From: Dyella flagellata
Lineage (GTDB): Bacteria > Pseudomonadota > Gammaproteobacteria > Xanthomonadales > Rhodanobacteraceae
Assembly (NCBI RefSeq): GCF_030160275.1
Contig: NZ_BSOA01000036.1
Span: 44,378-108,377 of the forward strand
DNA length: 64,000 bases
Reading direction: 5' to 3'
Shown here: one piece after another, positions 43,931 through 52,269 of the stretch
How the letters are laid out: the number at the start of each line of letters is the position of its first letter
Position numbering within the stretch: position 1 is the first letter of the stretch
Translations under genes and position numbers: made by a program
Notes under the pieces: generated by a model
What the model was told of the DNA's origin: nothing
Seen by the model: the letters and a program-made list of their open reading frames with translations, nothing else
The model's database searches: none

Positions 43931-45102
43931 AGACCCTGCTGACCGTCTTCCTCAAGGAAGTGAAGGAAAACCTGCGCGACCGGCGCACCATCATGAGTGC
44001 CCTGATCCTGGGGCCGCTGCTTGGGCCGGTCATTTTCATCATGATCATGAACGTGGTGCTCACACGCGAGTTGAACAAGGCCGATCAACCGGTCAAGGTG
44101 CCGGTGATCGGCGCGAAATATGCGCCGAACCTTATCGATGCGCTCAAGCAGCAGGGCCTGGTGCCGCAGCCGCCCATCGCCGATCCGGAAGCCGCGGTGC
44201 GCGACCGGGACGCCGAGATTGTGCTGCGCATTCCCGCCGGCTTTGGTGACTCCTGGCGCAAGGGCCAGACCTCGCAGGTGGAGCTGATCTATGATTCCTC
44301 CCAGAGCGACACCGGCAGTACGGTCGGACGCGTGAAAGGCCTGCTTGAAAACTACAGCCGCCGCCAGGGCGTGATGCGGCTGGTAGCGCGCGGCCTGTCA
44401 CCCGCCATGATGGCGCCGGTGGCGATCGACGAGCGTGACCAGTCCACGCCGCAGTCGCGCGCCGGAATGATGTTCGGCATGCTGCCCTACTTCTTCGTGC
44501 TGACGGTATTCATGGGCGGTATGTACCTGGCGATTGATCTCACCGCCGGCGAACGCGAGCGGCAATCGCTGGAGCCCCTGTTCGCCAATCCCGTGCCGCG
44601 CTGGAAGATATTGCTGGGCAAGCTGGCTGCAACCTGTGTTTTCTCCTTGGTCAGCCTGCTGATTTGCGTTATCGCATTTGGCTTCTGCGGCAAGCTGATA
44701 CCGATCGAGCGACTCGGCATGCGTATGAACCTGGGCATTTCCTTCGCCGCGCAAGTACTTTTGATGATGCTGCCGCTGGTGATGTTGCTGGCCTGCCTGC
44801 AGACGCTGGTTTCGGCCTTCGCCAAGAGTTACCGGGAGGCGCAGACCTACCAGTCGGTGCTGATGATGGTGCCGATTTTCCCGTCGGTGCTGCTGAGCGT
44901 GACGCCCATGAAAATCACGGACTGGATGTTCTATGTGCCGTTGCTCGGACAGCAGGTCGGCATCATGCAGTTGCTGCGTGGTGAGCAGGTCACGCCTGTG
45001 CAGCTATCGAGTTGCGTCATCACCGGTCTGCTAGTGGCGCTACTGGCGATGGCGGCGACGGCATGGGTGTATCGGTCCGAGCGACTGGCGATTTCTACCT
45101 GA
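43927..45102 (+). CDS. ABC-2 exporter permease (NatB-like)
   Basis: 391 residues; ATGA overlap with the ATPase gene. One N-terminal membrane helix (about 20-43), a large external domain of about 130 residues, and five further helices (about 175-385). This is the NatB/CcmB layout. NatAB in Bacillus exports Na+, but the class covers peptide and drug exporters. The next gene is on the opposite strand, across a REP element. Confidence 0.9.
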   Translation: MKTLLTVFLKEVKENLRDRRTIMSALILGPLLGPVIFIMIMNVVLTRELNKADQPVKVPVIGAKYAPNLIDALKQQGLVPQPPIADPEAAVRDRDAEIVLRIPAGFGDSWRKGQTSQVELIYDSSQSDTGSTVGRVKGLLENYSRRQGVMRLVARGLSPAMMAPVAIDERDQSTPQSRAGMMFGMLPYFFVLTVFMGGMYLAIDLTAGERERQSLEPLFANPVPRWKILLGKLAATCVFSLVSLLICVIAFGFCGKLIPIERLGMRMNLGISFAAQVLLMMLPLVMLLACLQTLVSAFAKSYREAQTYQSVLMMVPIFPSVLLSVTPMKITDWMFYVPLLGQQVGIMQLLRGEQVTPVQLSSCVITGLLVALLAMAATAWVYRSERLAIST

Positions 45103-45109
45103 GGCCTTG

Positions 45110-45183
45110 GTAGGCTGGGATGACAATCCCAGCCTCGTTTGCGCTGCATGGATGGCAATGCCGGGATGGTCTTCCCAGCCTAC
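45110..45183. repeat. REP-like inverted pair, copy 5
   Basis: Starts GTAGGCTGGGATGACAATCC and ends with GATGGTCTTCCCAGCCTAC. The right unit has a few changes. It lies between the convergent natB-like and hydrolase genes. The TAG of the right head is the hydrolase stop codon. Confidence 0.85.
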
Positions 45184-46046
45184 ATGGCTTCGAGCAGCCA
45201 AGCGGCAACCGCACCCGGATGTTCCAGCTGCAGATGATGTCCGCCGTCCATGGGCGTTACGGCGATGCGTGGCACCTGTTGCGCACGCAGCTCCATCATC
45301 TCGCTGGGCAAATAGGGCGTGGTCGGTCTGGAAAGCAGCAACGAAGCGGGCGCCTCGATGCCTGCCAGCAGTGCACGTATCTGTGCTTCGGCCAGCCGTA
45401 TCGCACTGGGTCGTGTAAGGCGCGGATCGCTGCGCCAGCGATAGCCGCCTTCGACTTCGGCCAGGCCGCGCTGCACGATCGGCCGCGCCAGATCCGCCCG
45501 CAAGCCGCTGGCGATCGTGCGTGCGCTGACGGCTTGATCCACATTCGCGAACACCCGCAGCGACTTGCCATGGGCGGCAGGCGCGGCATAGGCATCGCGA
45601 AAGCGCTGCAGAGTGTTCGAGCCGTCATCGCCCAAGGGGCCAAGCCCCTCGATCAGGAACAGGCGTTCAATGCGCTGCGGCGCTGCGGCAGCAACAAGCG
45701 AGGCGATGCCCGCACCCAGCGAGTGGCCCAGTAAGGCATAACGCCCCAGCCGCAGTGTATCGGCGGCGCTGAGCACGGCGCTTACATAGTCGACGTAGTG
45801 ATAGCTAATGCCCGCGGGCAAGTGGTCGGAATGCCCGTGTCCGGGCAATTCCAGCGCGATGACGCGAAAGTGCCTGGCGAGTCTGGGCGCTAGCAAGGAG
45901 AAGCTGCCAGCATTGTCCAGCCAACCGTGCAAGGCCAGCATGGGCGGGGCGCTCTCGTCGCCCCAGATCAATGCCGTAAGCGAAAGATGGTGCGACAGGT
46001 GGATGCGCTGCTCGATCGGCAGCGCTACATCGGAGTACAAGGTCAT
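45180..46046 (-). CDS. Alpha/beta hydrolase
   Basis: 288 residues. Nucleophile elbow GHSLGAG near residue 107 (GxSxG), oxyanion HGWLDNAGS near 40, catalytic Asp in the later loop and His near the C-terminus (DGGHHLQLEHP). It starts within the ferrochelatase stop (ATGA overlap), so it is translationally coupled to hemH. Similar to haloalkane dehalogenase/esterase-type hydrolases; the substrate is unknown. Confidence 0.85.
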   Translation of the reverse strand: MTLYSDVALPIEQRIHLSHHLSLTALIWGDESAPPMLALHGWLDNAGSFSLLAPRLARHFRVIALELPGHGHSDHLPAGISYHYVDYVSAVLSAADTLRLGRYALLGHSLGAGIASLVAAAAPQRIERLFLIEGLGPLGDDGSNTLQRFRDAYAAPAAHGKSLRVFANVDQAVSARTIASGLRADLARPIVQRGLAEVEGGYRWRSDPRLTRPSAIRLAEAQIRALLAGIEAPASLLLSRPTTPYLPSEMMELRAQQVPRIAVTPMDGGHHLQLEHPGAVAAWLLEAM

Positions 46047-47098
46047 GGCGCATCACTCACTGCGAATTCCGGCCAGCCCTGGCCGTGCTGCAGAATCAAT
46101 GCGCCAAGGCTGGCGACCTGCGCGTCGCTGTCGTTGAGCGCTGGAATGTAGCGCAGCGTCTCGCCACCGGCTGTGGTGAAGAACTCCGCGTTCTGCATGG
46201 CGATTTCTTCCAGCGTTTCCAGGCAGTCCACCGCGAAGCCAGGGCAGGCAACGTCCAGCCGCCTGACGCCTTCGTGGGCAAAGCGTCGCACGGTTTCATC
46301 CGTATACGGCTGCAACCATGGTTCACGGCCCACGCGAGACTGGAAGCTCATGCTCAACTGCGAGGCTTCCAACCCCAGTCGCTCGCCCAGCAAGCGCGTC
46401 GTGACCTGGCATTGATGCAGATAAGGATCGCCGGCAGCCACGTAGCGCTGCGGAATACCATGGAACGACAGCAATAGTTTGTCAGCCCGGCCGTGCTCGG
46501 CCCACCAGTGTTCGATCGACTGGGCCAGTGCTTCGATATGCCCGGCGTCGTCGTGATAGCTGTTGATGATGCGCAGTTCCGGCGGCCAGCGCAGCTGCTT
46601 GAGCATGTCAGCCACGGCATCGATCACCGAGCCGGTGGAAGTGCCCGAATACTGCGGATACAGCGGCAGCACCAGCAGTCGGCGCACACCTGCGCGCCGC
46701 ATCTGCTCGATCTGCTCGCCTACCGAAGGCTTGCCATAACGCATGGCCAGCGCAACGCGTACGGGTCCCGCGGCGGCCTGATCCAGCCTGGCCTGGAGGG
46801 CGGCGGCGAGTTTTTCCGAACCTACCCGCAGGGGCGAACCCTCCGGCGTCCACACCCGCGCATAGGCATGCGCCGAACGAGCCGGGCGCAGGCGCAGGAT
46901 GACGCCATGCAGGATCAGCCGCCACAGCCAGCGCGGATACTCGATGACGCGTGGATCGCCCAGAAACTCGGCCAGATAGGGGCGTAGTGCCTGTGCCGTA
47001 GGGGCGTCCGGTGTGCCCAGGTTCACGACCAGTACGCCAGCCTGAGCGGGTTGGTCGTAGGATTGTCCGGCAAGGCCGGTATAGTGGTGGACTGGCAT
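46043..47098 (-). CDS. hemH: Ferrochelatase
   Basis: 351 residues. Inserts Fe(II) into protoporphyrin IX as the last step of haem synthesis. GVLVVNLGTPDAPT near residue 21, SGTSTGSVIDAV near 157, catalytic His in LLLSFHGIPQRY near 206, SFQSRVGREPWLQP near 253 and acidic site DCLETLEEI near 294. First gene of a two-gene unit with the alpha/beta hydrolase, divergent from the SYLF protein gene. Confidence 0.95.
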   Translation of the reverse strand: MPVHHYTGLAGQSYDQPAQAGVLVVNLGTPDAPTAQALRPYLAEFLGDPRVIEYPRWLWRLILHGVILRLRPARSAHAYARVWTPEGSPLRVGSEKLAAALQARLDQAAAGPVRVALAMRYGKPSVGEQIEQMRRAGVRRLLVLPLYPQYSGTSTGSVIDAVADMLKQLRWPPELRIINSYHDDAGHIEALAQSIEHWWAEHGRADKLLLSFHGIPQRYVAAGDPYLHQCQVTTRLLGERLGLEASQLSMSFQSRVGREPWLQPYTDETVRRFAHEGVRRLDVACPGFAVDCLETLEEIAMQNAEFFTTAGGETLRYIPALNDSDAQVASLGALILQHGQGWPEFAVSDAP

Positions 47099-47222
47099 GG
47101 CGGCGTAGACGCAGTATGAGCCGGCTCAGTCTGCCATAAGCCGCCACCAGCCTTTCGCACAAGGCGGCTATGCTTGCCTCCGTTTGCGATCGCGGTCGAC
47201 TCATTCAAATCGGGAGCCATCC

Positions 47223-47912
47223 ATGTTCAATGCATTGCGTCGCCTTTCGCTCGTTGCCCTTGTGCTGCTGCTGCCCGTCGCCGCTGCGCATGCCGGGGAC
47301 GATACGCCCGAGCAGCGCGCCCAGAATGCGGTGCGTGTGCTCAACGAGATCGAGCAGGCGCCGGACAAGTCCATCCCCACCGATCTGCTGCGCGATGCGC
47401 GGGCGATCGCCGTGATTCCCGATGTGCTGAAGGTCGGTTTCGTGTTCGGCGGCCGCCGTGGCGAGGGCCTGGTTTCGGTCAAGAATCCGGACGGCACCTG
47501 GTCCAACCCCAGCTTCATCTCCTTCGGGGGCGGTAGCGTGGGCTTCCAGATTGGCGTGTCCAAGACGGATGTGATCCTGGTGTTCCGCACGCAGCGCGGC
47601 GTGGATTCGATCGTCAACGGCAAGTTCACGGTGGGGGCTGACGCCTCGGCCGCCGCCGGCCCGGTGGGCCGCACGGCCTCGGCCGCGACTGACCAGCAGC
47701 TGAAAGCGGAGATTTATTCCTATTCCCGCGCCCGCGGCCTGTTTGCCGGCGTGGCGCTGGACGGCTCGGTGATCAAGATCGACTACGACGCCAACCAGCA
47801 GGTTTACGGCAAGGGCATTACGCCGCGGCGCATCTTCGAGGGCGGGGTGAGCAATGTCCCGGCGGCGGTCGTGCGCTTCCGCGACTCCCTGGAGGAGTAC
47901 ACTGCACGCTGA
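47223..47912 (+). CDS. SYLF (YSC84/DUF500) domain lipid-binding protein, exported
   Basis: 229 residues. Signal peptide MFNALRRLSLVALVLLLPVA, cleavage near residue 25, then a SYLF domain to the C-terminus (RGEGLVSVKNPDGTWSNPSF near 79, FGGGSVGFQIGVSKTD near 101). SYLF domains bind phospholipids, but the bacterial role is unclear. GGGAG precedes the ATG by 8 bases; an in-frame ATG 39 bases upstream is less likely. Confidence 0.85.
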   Translation: MFNALRRLSLVALVLLLPVAAAHAGDDTPEQRAQNAVRVLNEIEQAPDKSIPTDLLRDARAIAVIPDVLKVGFVFGGRRGEGLVSVKNPDGTWSNPSFISFGGGSVGFQIGVSKTDVILVFRTQRGVDSIVNGKFTVGADASAAAGPVGRTASAATDQQLKAEIYSYSRARGLFAGVALDGSVIKIDYDANQQVYGKGITPRRIFEGGVSNVPAAVVRFRDSLEEYTAR

Positions 47913-48003
47913 GGTCGCGCAGGGCGCGCCTTTCACTTGACGGAACGCCGGTGCGCCCGCACTTCCGCAGGCGCCATGGCAGGACTCCGCAACGAGGTTA
48001 TTC

Positions 48004-48249
48004 ATGGGTTTTGACAGCATTTGGCACTGGGCGATCCTGCTCGTCATCATTCTTGTGGTGTTCGGCACCGGCAAGTTGACCAAGATCGGCCCGGATCTGG
48101 GCAATGCCGTGCGCGGCTTCAAGAAGGCCATGCAAGGCGACGAGGACGAAGCAAAACGCAAGGCTCAGGAGAAGCTGCACGCCGATCCGGAACCCGGCGC
48201 CAGCAGCTCTGCTGGCCAGCAGCAGCGCGATTCCAGCGAAACGAAATAA
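48004..48249 (+). CDS. tatA: Twin-arginine translocase subunit TatA
   Basis: 81 residues. One membrane helix (IWHWAILLVIILVVFGTGKL, about 6-25) with the FGTGKL hinge followed by an amphipathic helix (GPDLGNAVRGFKKAM), then a charged tail. It polymerises into the Tat pore. GAGG lies 6-7 bases before the ATG. First gene of tatABC. Confidence 0.95.
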   Translation: MGFDSIWHWAILLVIILVVFGTGKLTKIGPDLGNAVRGFKKAMQGDEDEAKRKAQEKLHADPEPGASSSAGQQQRDSSETK

Positions 48250-48266
48250 GCGCATAGGAAAGCCAT

Positions 48267-48626
48267 ATGATCGAGATCAGCCTCGGCAAGCTGGTGTTGC
48301 TGGCGCTGATCGCGCTGATCGTGCTTGGCCCGGAAAAGCTCCCGCATGCCGCGCGCACGGCCGGTGCGCTGGTGCGCCGCTTGCGGCAGGGCTGGGACAG
48401 CGTGCGCGCCGAGGTCGAGCGTGAGCTGGAAATCGAGGAACTCAAGCGCACCGCGCGCGAAGCGGCGGCCCGTGCTGAAAGCCTGCAGGCCGATATGACC
48501 AAGGCGGCAAGCGAGACGCGCGAACAGGTGACAGGCACAGTTGCGGAGGTGCGCAACACCATCGTCAACGCGAGCCAGGATTCAGCCTCCGCGGAAGCGC
48601 CGAAGGAAACTCCCCATGGCAGCTGA
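48267..48626 (+). CDS. tatB: Twin-arginine translocase subunit TatB
   Basis: 119 residues. N-terminal helix and hinge MIEISLGKLVLLALIALIV followed by LGPEKLPHAARTAGAL, the TatB version of the motif, then a long charged helix. Part of the TatBC substrate receptor. It follows tatA by 17 bases and overlaps the tatC start by 11. Confidence 0.94.
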   Translation: MIEISLGKLVLLALIALIVLGPEKLPHAARTAGALVRRLRQGWDSVRAEVERELEIEELKRTAREAAARAESLQADMTKAASETREQVTGTVAEVRNTIVNASQDSASAEAPKETPHGS

Positions 48627-49374
48627 GCCTGAACTGGATTTGCAGCAAGGTCTGTTCTCGCACCTGCTTGAGCTGCGCACGCGGCTGATCAGGGCCATTC
48701 TTGCACTGGCGGTGGTGCTGGCAGTGCTGGTGCCGTTCGCCAACCGGCTCTACGCCTGGCTCGCCGCGCCATTGGTCTCGCGTCTGCCCGAAGGCGCGCA
48801 CCTGATCGCCACCGAAGTGGCCAGTCCCTTCATCACCCCGTTGAAGCTTACCTTCTACGCGGCGCTGTTCATCAGCATGCCGGTGATCCTGTATCAGCTG
48901 TGGGCGTTCGTGAGTCCAGGCTTGTACAAGCATGAAAAGCGCCTGGCGCGGCCATTGCTGGTGTCGGCGCTGGTGCTGTTCTACATCGGCTGCGCGTTTG
49001 CTTATTTCCTGGTATTGCCGGCAGCGTTCCGCTTTCTTACGGCGGTCACGCCGCAGGGCGTGGAGATGATGACGGACATCACGCACTACCTCGACTTCGT
49101 CATGTTGATGTTCTTCGCCTTCGGTCTGTGCTTCGAAGTGCCGGTGGCGGTAGTGGTGCTGGCGGCAGTGGGCGTCGTCGACCTGGACAAGCTGCGCAAG
49201 GGCCGGCGCTATGCCGTCGTGGGCGCTTTCGCCATCGCCGCAGTGGTCACGCCGCCGGACATTACCTCGATGATCATGCTGGCCATCCCGATGTGCCTGC
49301 TCTACGAAATCGGCCTGCTCGCCGTGCGCTGGCTGCTGAAGCCGAATGCGGCCGACGCAGCTTCCCATTCATGA
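48616..49374 (+). CDS. tatC: Twin-arginine translocase subunit TatC
   Basis: 252 residues with six membrane helices. FSHLLELRTRLIRAILAL (about 13-30), FYAALFISMPVILYQLWAFV and PGLYKHEKRLARP (about 97-110) are diagnostic. TatC binds the twin-arginine signal. The ATG at 48616 (GAAGGAAA upstream) gives the usual N-terminus and is 11 bases inside tatB. Confidence 0.95.
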   Translation: MAAEPELDLQQGLFSHLLELRTRLIRAILALAVVLAVLVPFANRLYAWLAAPLVSRLPEGAHLIATEVASPFITPLKLTFYAALFISMPVILYQLWAFVSPGLYKHEKRLARPLLVSALVLFYIGCAFAYFLVLPAAFRFLTAVTPQGVEMMTDITHYLDFVMLMFFAFGLCFEVPVAVVVLAAVGVVDLDKLRKGRRYAVVGAFAIAAVVTPPDITSMIMLAIPMCLLYEIGLLAVRWLLKPNAADAASHS

Positions 49375-50579
49375 TGAAGCCGTCCCAAGCCTCGCGTCTG
49401 CCTCAGCCCACGGCCGAAGAGATTGAGCATTCCGAGCGCCTGCTGCAGCACTTGCGCGCAACCATCGCCTCGCACGGGCCGATGCCGTTTTCGCAATACA
49501 TGGAGCGCTGCCTCTATGCGCCGGGGCTGGGTTATTACAGCGCTGGCAAAACCAAATTCGGCGCGGCCGGTGATTTCGTCACTGCGCCGGAGTTGGGCGA
49601 GCTGTTCGCTCGCTGCGTAGTACATGCCGTGCAGCCGGTGCTGGCCATGCTCGGTAGCGAGGCGGATTTCCTTGAGCTCGGCGGCGGTAGCGGCGCCTTT
49701 GCTGAAGCTGCGATCCTGGCGTTGGCCGAGAACGGCGTATTGCCGCGCCGCTATCTGATTCTCGAGCCCAGCGCCGATCTACGCGAGCGACAACGCGAGC
49801 GTCTCAGGGCGGCGCTGCCGGCGGATATCATGACGCGCCTGGCCTGGATTGACCGTCCACCCGAGCAGAGCTGGCGCGGCATCCTGTTCGCCAACGAAGT
49901 GATCGATGCCTTGCCGGCCACACGCTTCGTGCTCCGCCGTGGCGAAGTTTACGAAGAGTACGTCGCAATCGATGGCGAGGCGCGCCTTATGCGCGTGGAT
50001 CGCCCGGCCGACGCCCTGGTTACCGGTGCCGTGCGGCACGTCGAACGCGATCTTGGCGGAAACTTCCAAGACGGCTACCGTTCGGAAATCCTCCCGCAGT
50101 TGCCGTACTGGATGCAGGCCATTGCCGGTTCGCTTGATGCCGGCCTGATGCTGTTCATTGATTACGGTTACGTGCGGCGGGAGTTTTATCTACCGGAACG
50201 GCGGGACGGCACGCTGATGGCACATTATCGCCATCGTGCGCACAACGATCCGCTTTACCTGCCGGGACTCAACGACCTCACCGCCTCCGTCGACTTCACC
50301 GCCCTGGCCGAAGCCGGCAACAGCGCCGGCTTCGGCGTGGCGGCGTATCTGCCGCAAGCCCACTTCCTGATTGCTGCCGGCTTGCAGGAAGTTTTCGAAC
50401 ATGCCTACGAGCAAGCCACGGACGATGCTGCACGCCACCGTCTCGCCCAGCAGGTGAAGAAACTCACCTTGCCGGATCAGATGGGGGAGCGGTTTCAGGC
50501 AATGCTGCTGGCGCGTGGGCTGCCGGCGCTGCCGTTGCCTGCGGAGCTGCTTGCGGCCGATCAGGGCGGCCGTCTTTAG
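49371..50579 (+). CDS. MidA/NDUFAF7-like SAM-dependent methyltransferase
   Basis: 402 residues; ATGA overlap with tatC. Class I methyltransferase of the DUF185/MidA group; in eukaryotes it methylates a complex I subunit, the bacterial substrate is unproven. GPMPFSQYMERCLY near residue 37, FLELGGGSGAFAEA (SAM site) near 100, NEVIDALP near 175. Its 3' end overlaps the convergent membrane protein gene by 116 bases. Confidence 0.88.
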   Translation: MMKPSQASRLPQPTAEEIEHSERLLQHLRATIASHGPMPFSQYMERCLYAPGLGYYSAGKTKFGAAGDFVTAPELGELFARCVVHAVQPVLAMLGSEADFLELGGGSGAFAEAAILALAENGVLPRRYLILEPSADLRERQRERLRAALPADIMTRLAWIDRPPEQSWRGILFANEVIDALPATRFVLRRGEVYEEYVAIDGEARLMRVDRPADALVTGAVRHVERDLGGNFQDGYRSEILPQLPYWMQAIAGSLDAGLMLFIDYGYVRREFYLPERRDGTLMAHYRHRAHNDPLYLPGLNDLTASVDFTALAEAGNSAGFGVAAYLPQAHFLIAAGLQEVFEHAYEQATDDAARHRLAQQVKKLTLPDQMGERFQAMLLARGLPALPLPAELLAADQGGRL

Positions 50580-52188
50580 GCGGCGCCACTTCGCCGGGCG
50601 CGAATCGACCTTCCAGCCAATAGAACACGGGACGCCCATCCAGGGTGGTGAAAGTGCGCTCGGTCGTCGCCGGGATGCCTGCTTCCCATAGTATCTGTGC
50701 ATAACGGTCCCGATCGGCAGGATGCCAATAAGTCAGGCGAAGGTCCTCGTAGCCAAGACGTCTCAGGTCGCTGAGCGTTTCGGGCGCAACATCCTCGGTA
50801 AAGCGGACCTTGTTCTCAGTGAGCAGGCCAAAAGAGGTAAAAAATCCCCATTCGGGGAAAAGGTACGCGGTGTCCGACGGCGCGTGCCGTGCCTCCAATG
50901 CCAACTGCGTCAGCGCATAGGTGCTCATGCCTTCCCCTCCGCTGCGCGCCAGATGTTGATGGAAGGTGTATTGCTGAGACCCATTGCCGAGCAGGCAGCC
51001 CGCACCTGCTAGCCCCATGACTGCGCCTCGCATCATCGGGTTCATTCGAAGCTTGATAGGCATGTTTGCCACCAGCGACGGCGGCAGCAAGTACACGAAG
51101 GGAACCAGCACGCAGAAGTGATGAGCCCATAATCGCGAACCGAGTAGCGACGCGGCGACTATATAGGACAGTGGAAGCAAGCCGATCAGTGCCCACGACG
51201 GGATTTTGCGACGACGCAGCGAATAAACCAGGGACCAGGCCACCAGGATCAGCGTGCAAGCCGCGAAGACATAGAACTTGGTTTCGCCCCACCAGGAGGG
51301 CAGCGAGTACCCGAAAATCATCGCGTCGTTGCCACTATTGGTGATGGCAAGTCGAGCCATCTGCCAGGCGTAGAGAAGATTACTTCCGCTCGTCCCGCTG
51401 CCCTGCAGCGGATGCAGCATGTCCAGCATGCGGCGAATGAACGCGACTGTTGGACTGACGCCATGCAGCTTGATCACCAGCGATAGATAGCCAAGTGCAT
51501 AGGGAGCGAATCCTGCCACCAATCCACAACCCCATCGAATGAGCTGGCGACGATCGGATTGCGGCCTGAATGCGACCAGGGCCAGCATGCCGGGCACAAA
51601 GAACAGCAGAACGAAGTAACCATAGGCTGCCAGCCCCGCAAAGAAGCCGGACCAAAACAACCTGTGCATTGGCACGCGTTCATCCGGATTGGATTGCAGG
51701 GCAAGCATCAGCGAAACGAACAGCCAAGTCGCGCCGCCCATGACTATATAGAATTGGGTGCGGAACGATGCCGTAAAGGCGATCTCGCTAGCCAGTCCGA
51801 GCGCCCCCAGCATCGCAAGCGTGGTAGACCTGGTCAATCTTTGCGCGACAATGAAAAAAGCCACCAGCAGCACGGCACCGAACGACGCCTGCGCAATGCG
51901 CAGCGGAGCAACGTCGCAGCCGAAAATGGCGAAGATCGGCAGGTCCACATACAGATTCTGCACGCCGTGATAGAGGCTACCCAAAATGGGAAAGATCTTG
52001 GACGGTAGCGTGGCCGAGGGGTTGTGCAGATGCGTCGGATGCAGCTTTTGCGCCGCGACGAAGTCCGGGTTCACTGCATCGAAATACAGGCCGGGAAGGT
52101 GGATGTGGAAGATGATGGCAGACGTGAAGACGAGGACAGGGATAACCCATCCATAGCGATGCACCAGATTGGCCCGATCGAATGTCAT
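50464..52188 (-). CDS. Polytopic membrane protein, possible GT-C glycosyltransferase
   Basis: 574 residues. About ten or more membrane helices (for example near 12-30, 100-120, 125-165, 195-240 and 320-390) and a C-terminal extracytoplasmic region from about residue 425. The early loop HIHLPGLYFDAVNPDF contains an Asp typical of GT-C-like enzymes. The last about 50 residues are Pro/Ala-rich and are encoded antisense to the MidA-like gene. Third gene of an envelope-glycosylation cluster, 81 bases after the next GT-C-like gene. Confidence 0.65.
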   Translation of the reverse strand: MTFDRANLVHRYGWVIPVLVFTSAIIFHIHLPGLYFDAVNPDFVAAQKLHPTHLHNPSATLPSKIFPILGSLYHGVQNLYVDLPIFAIFGCDVAPLRIAQASFGAVLLVAFFIVAQRLTRSTTLAMLGALGLASEIAFTASFRTQFYIVMGGATWLFVSLMLALQSNPDERVPMHRLFWSGFFAGLAAYGYFVLLFFVPGMLALVAFRPQSDRRQLIRWGCGLVAGFAPYALGYLSLVIKLHGVSPTVAFIRRMLDMLHPLQGSGTSGSNLLYAWQMARLAITNSGNDAMIFGYSLPSWWGETKFYVFAACTLILVAWSLVYSLRRRKIPSWALIGLLPLSYIVAASLLGSRLWAHHFCVLVPFVYLLPPSLVANMPIKLRMNPMMRGAVMGLAGAGCLLGNGSQQYTFHQHLARSGGEGMSTYALTQLALEARHAPSDTAYLFPEWGFFTSFGLLTENKVRFTEDVAPETLSDLRRLGYEDLRLTYWHPADRDRYAQILWEAGIPATTERTFTTLDGRPVFYWLEGRFAPGEVAPPKDGRPDRPQAAPQATAAPAAHAPAALPETAPPSDPAR

Positions 52189-52269
52189 GTTGATTCCATC
52201 TGTGGATCACCATTTAGCCTCATTCCGCTCGACGGTGTGCCTTGAACAGGATTTTGCGCCGTATACAGA

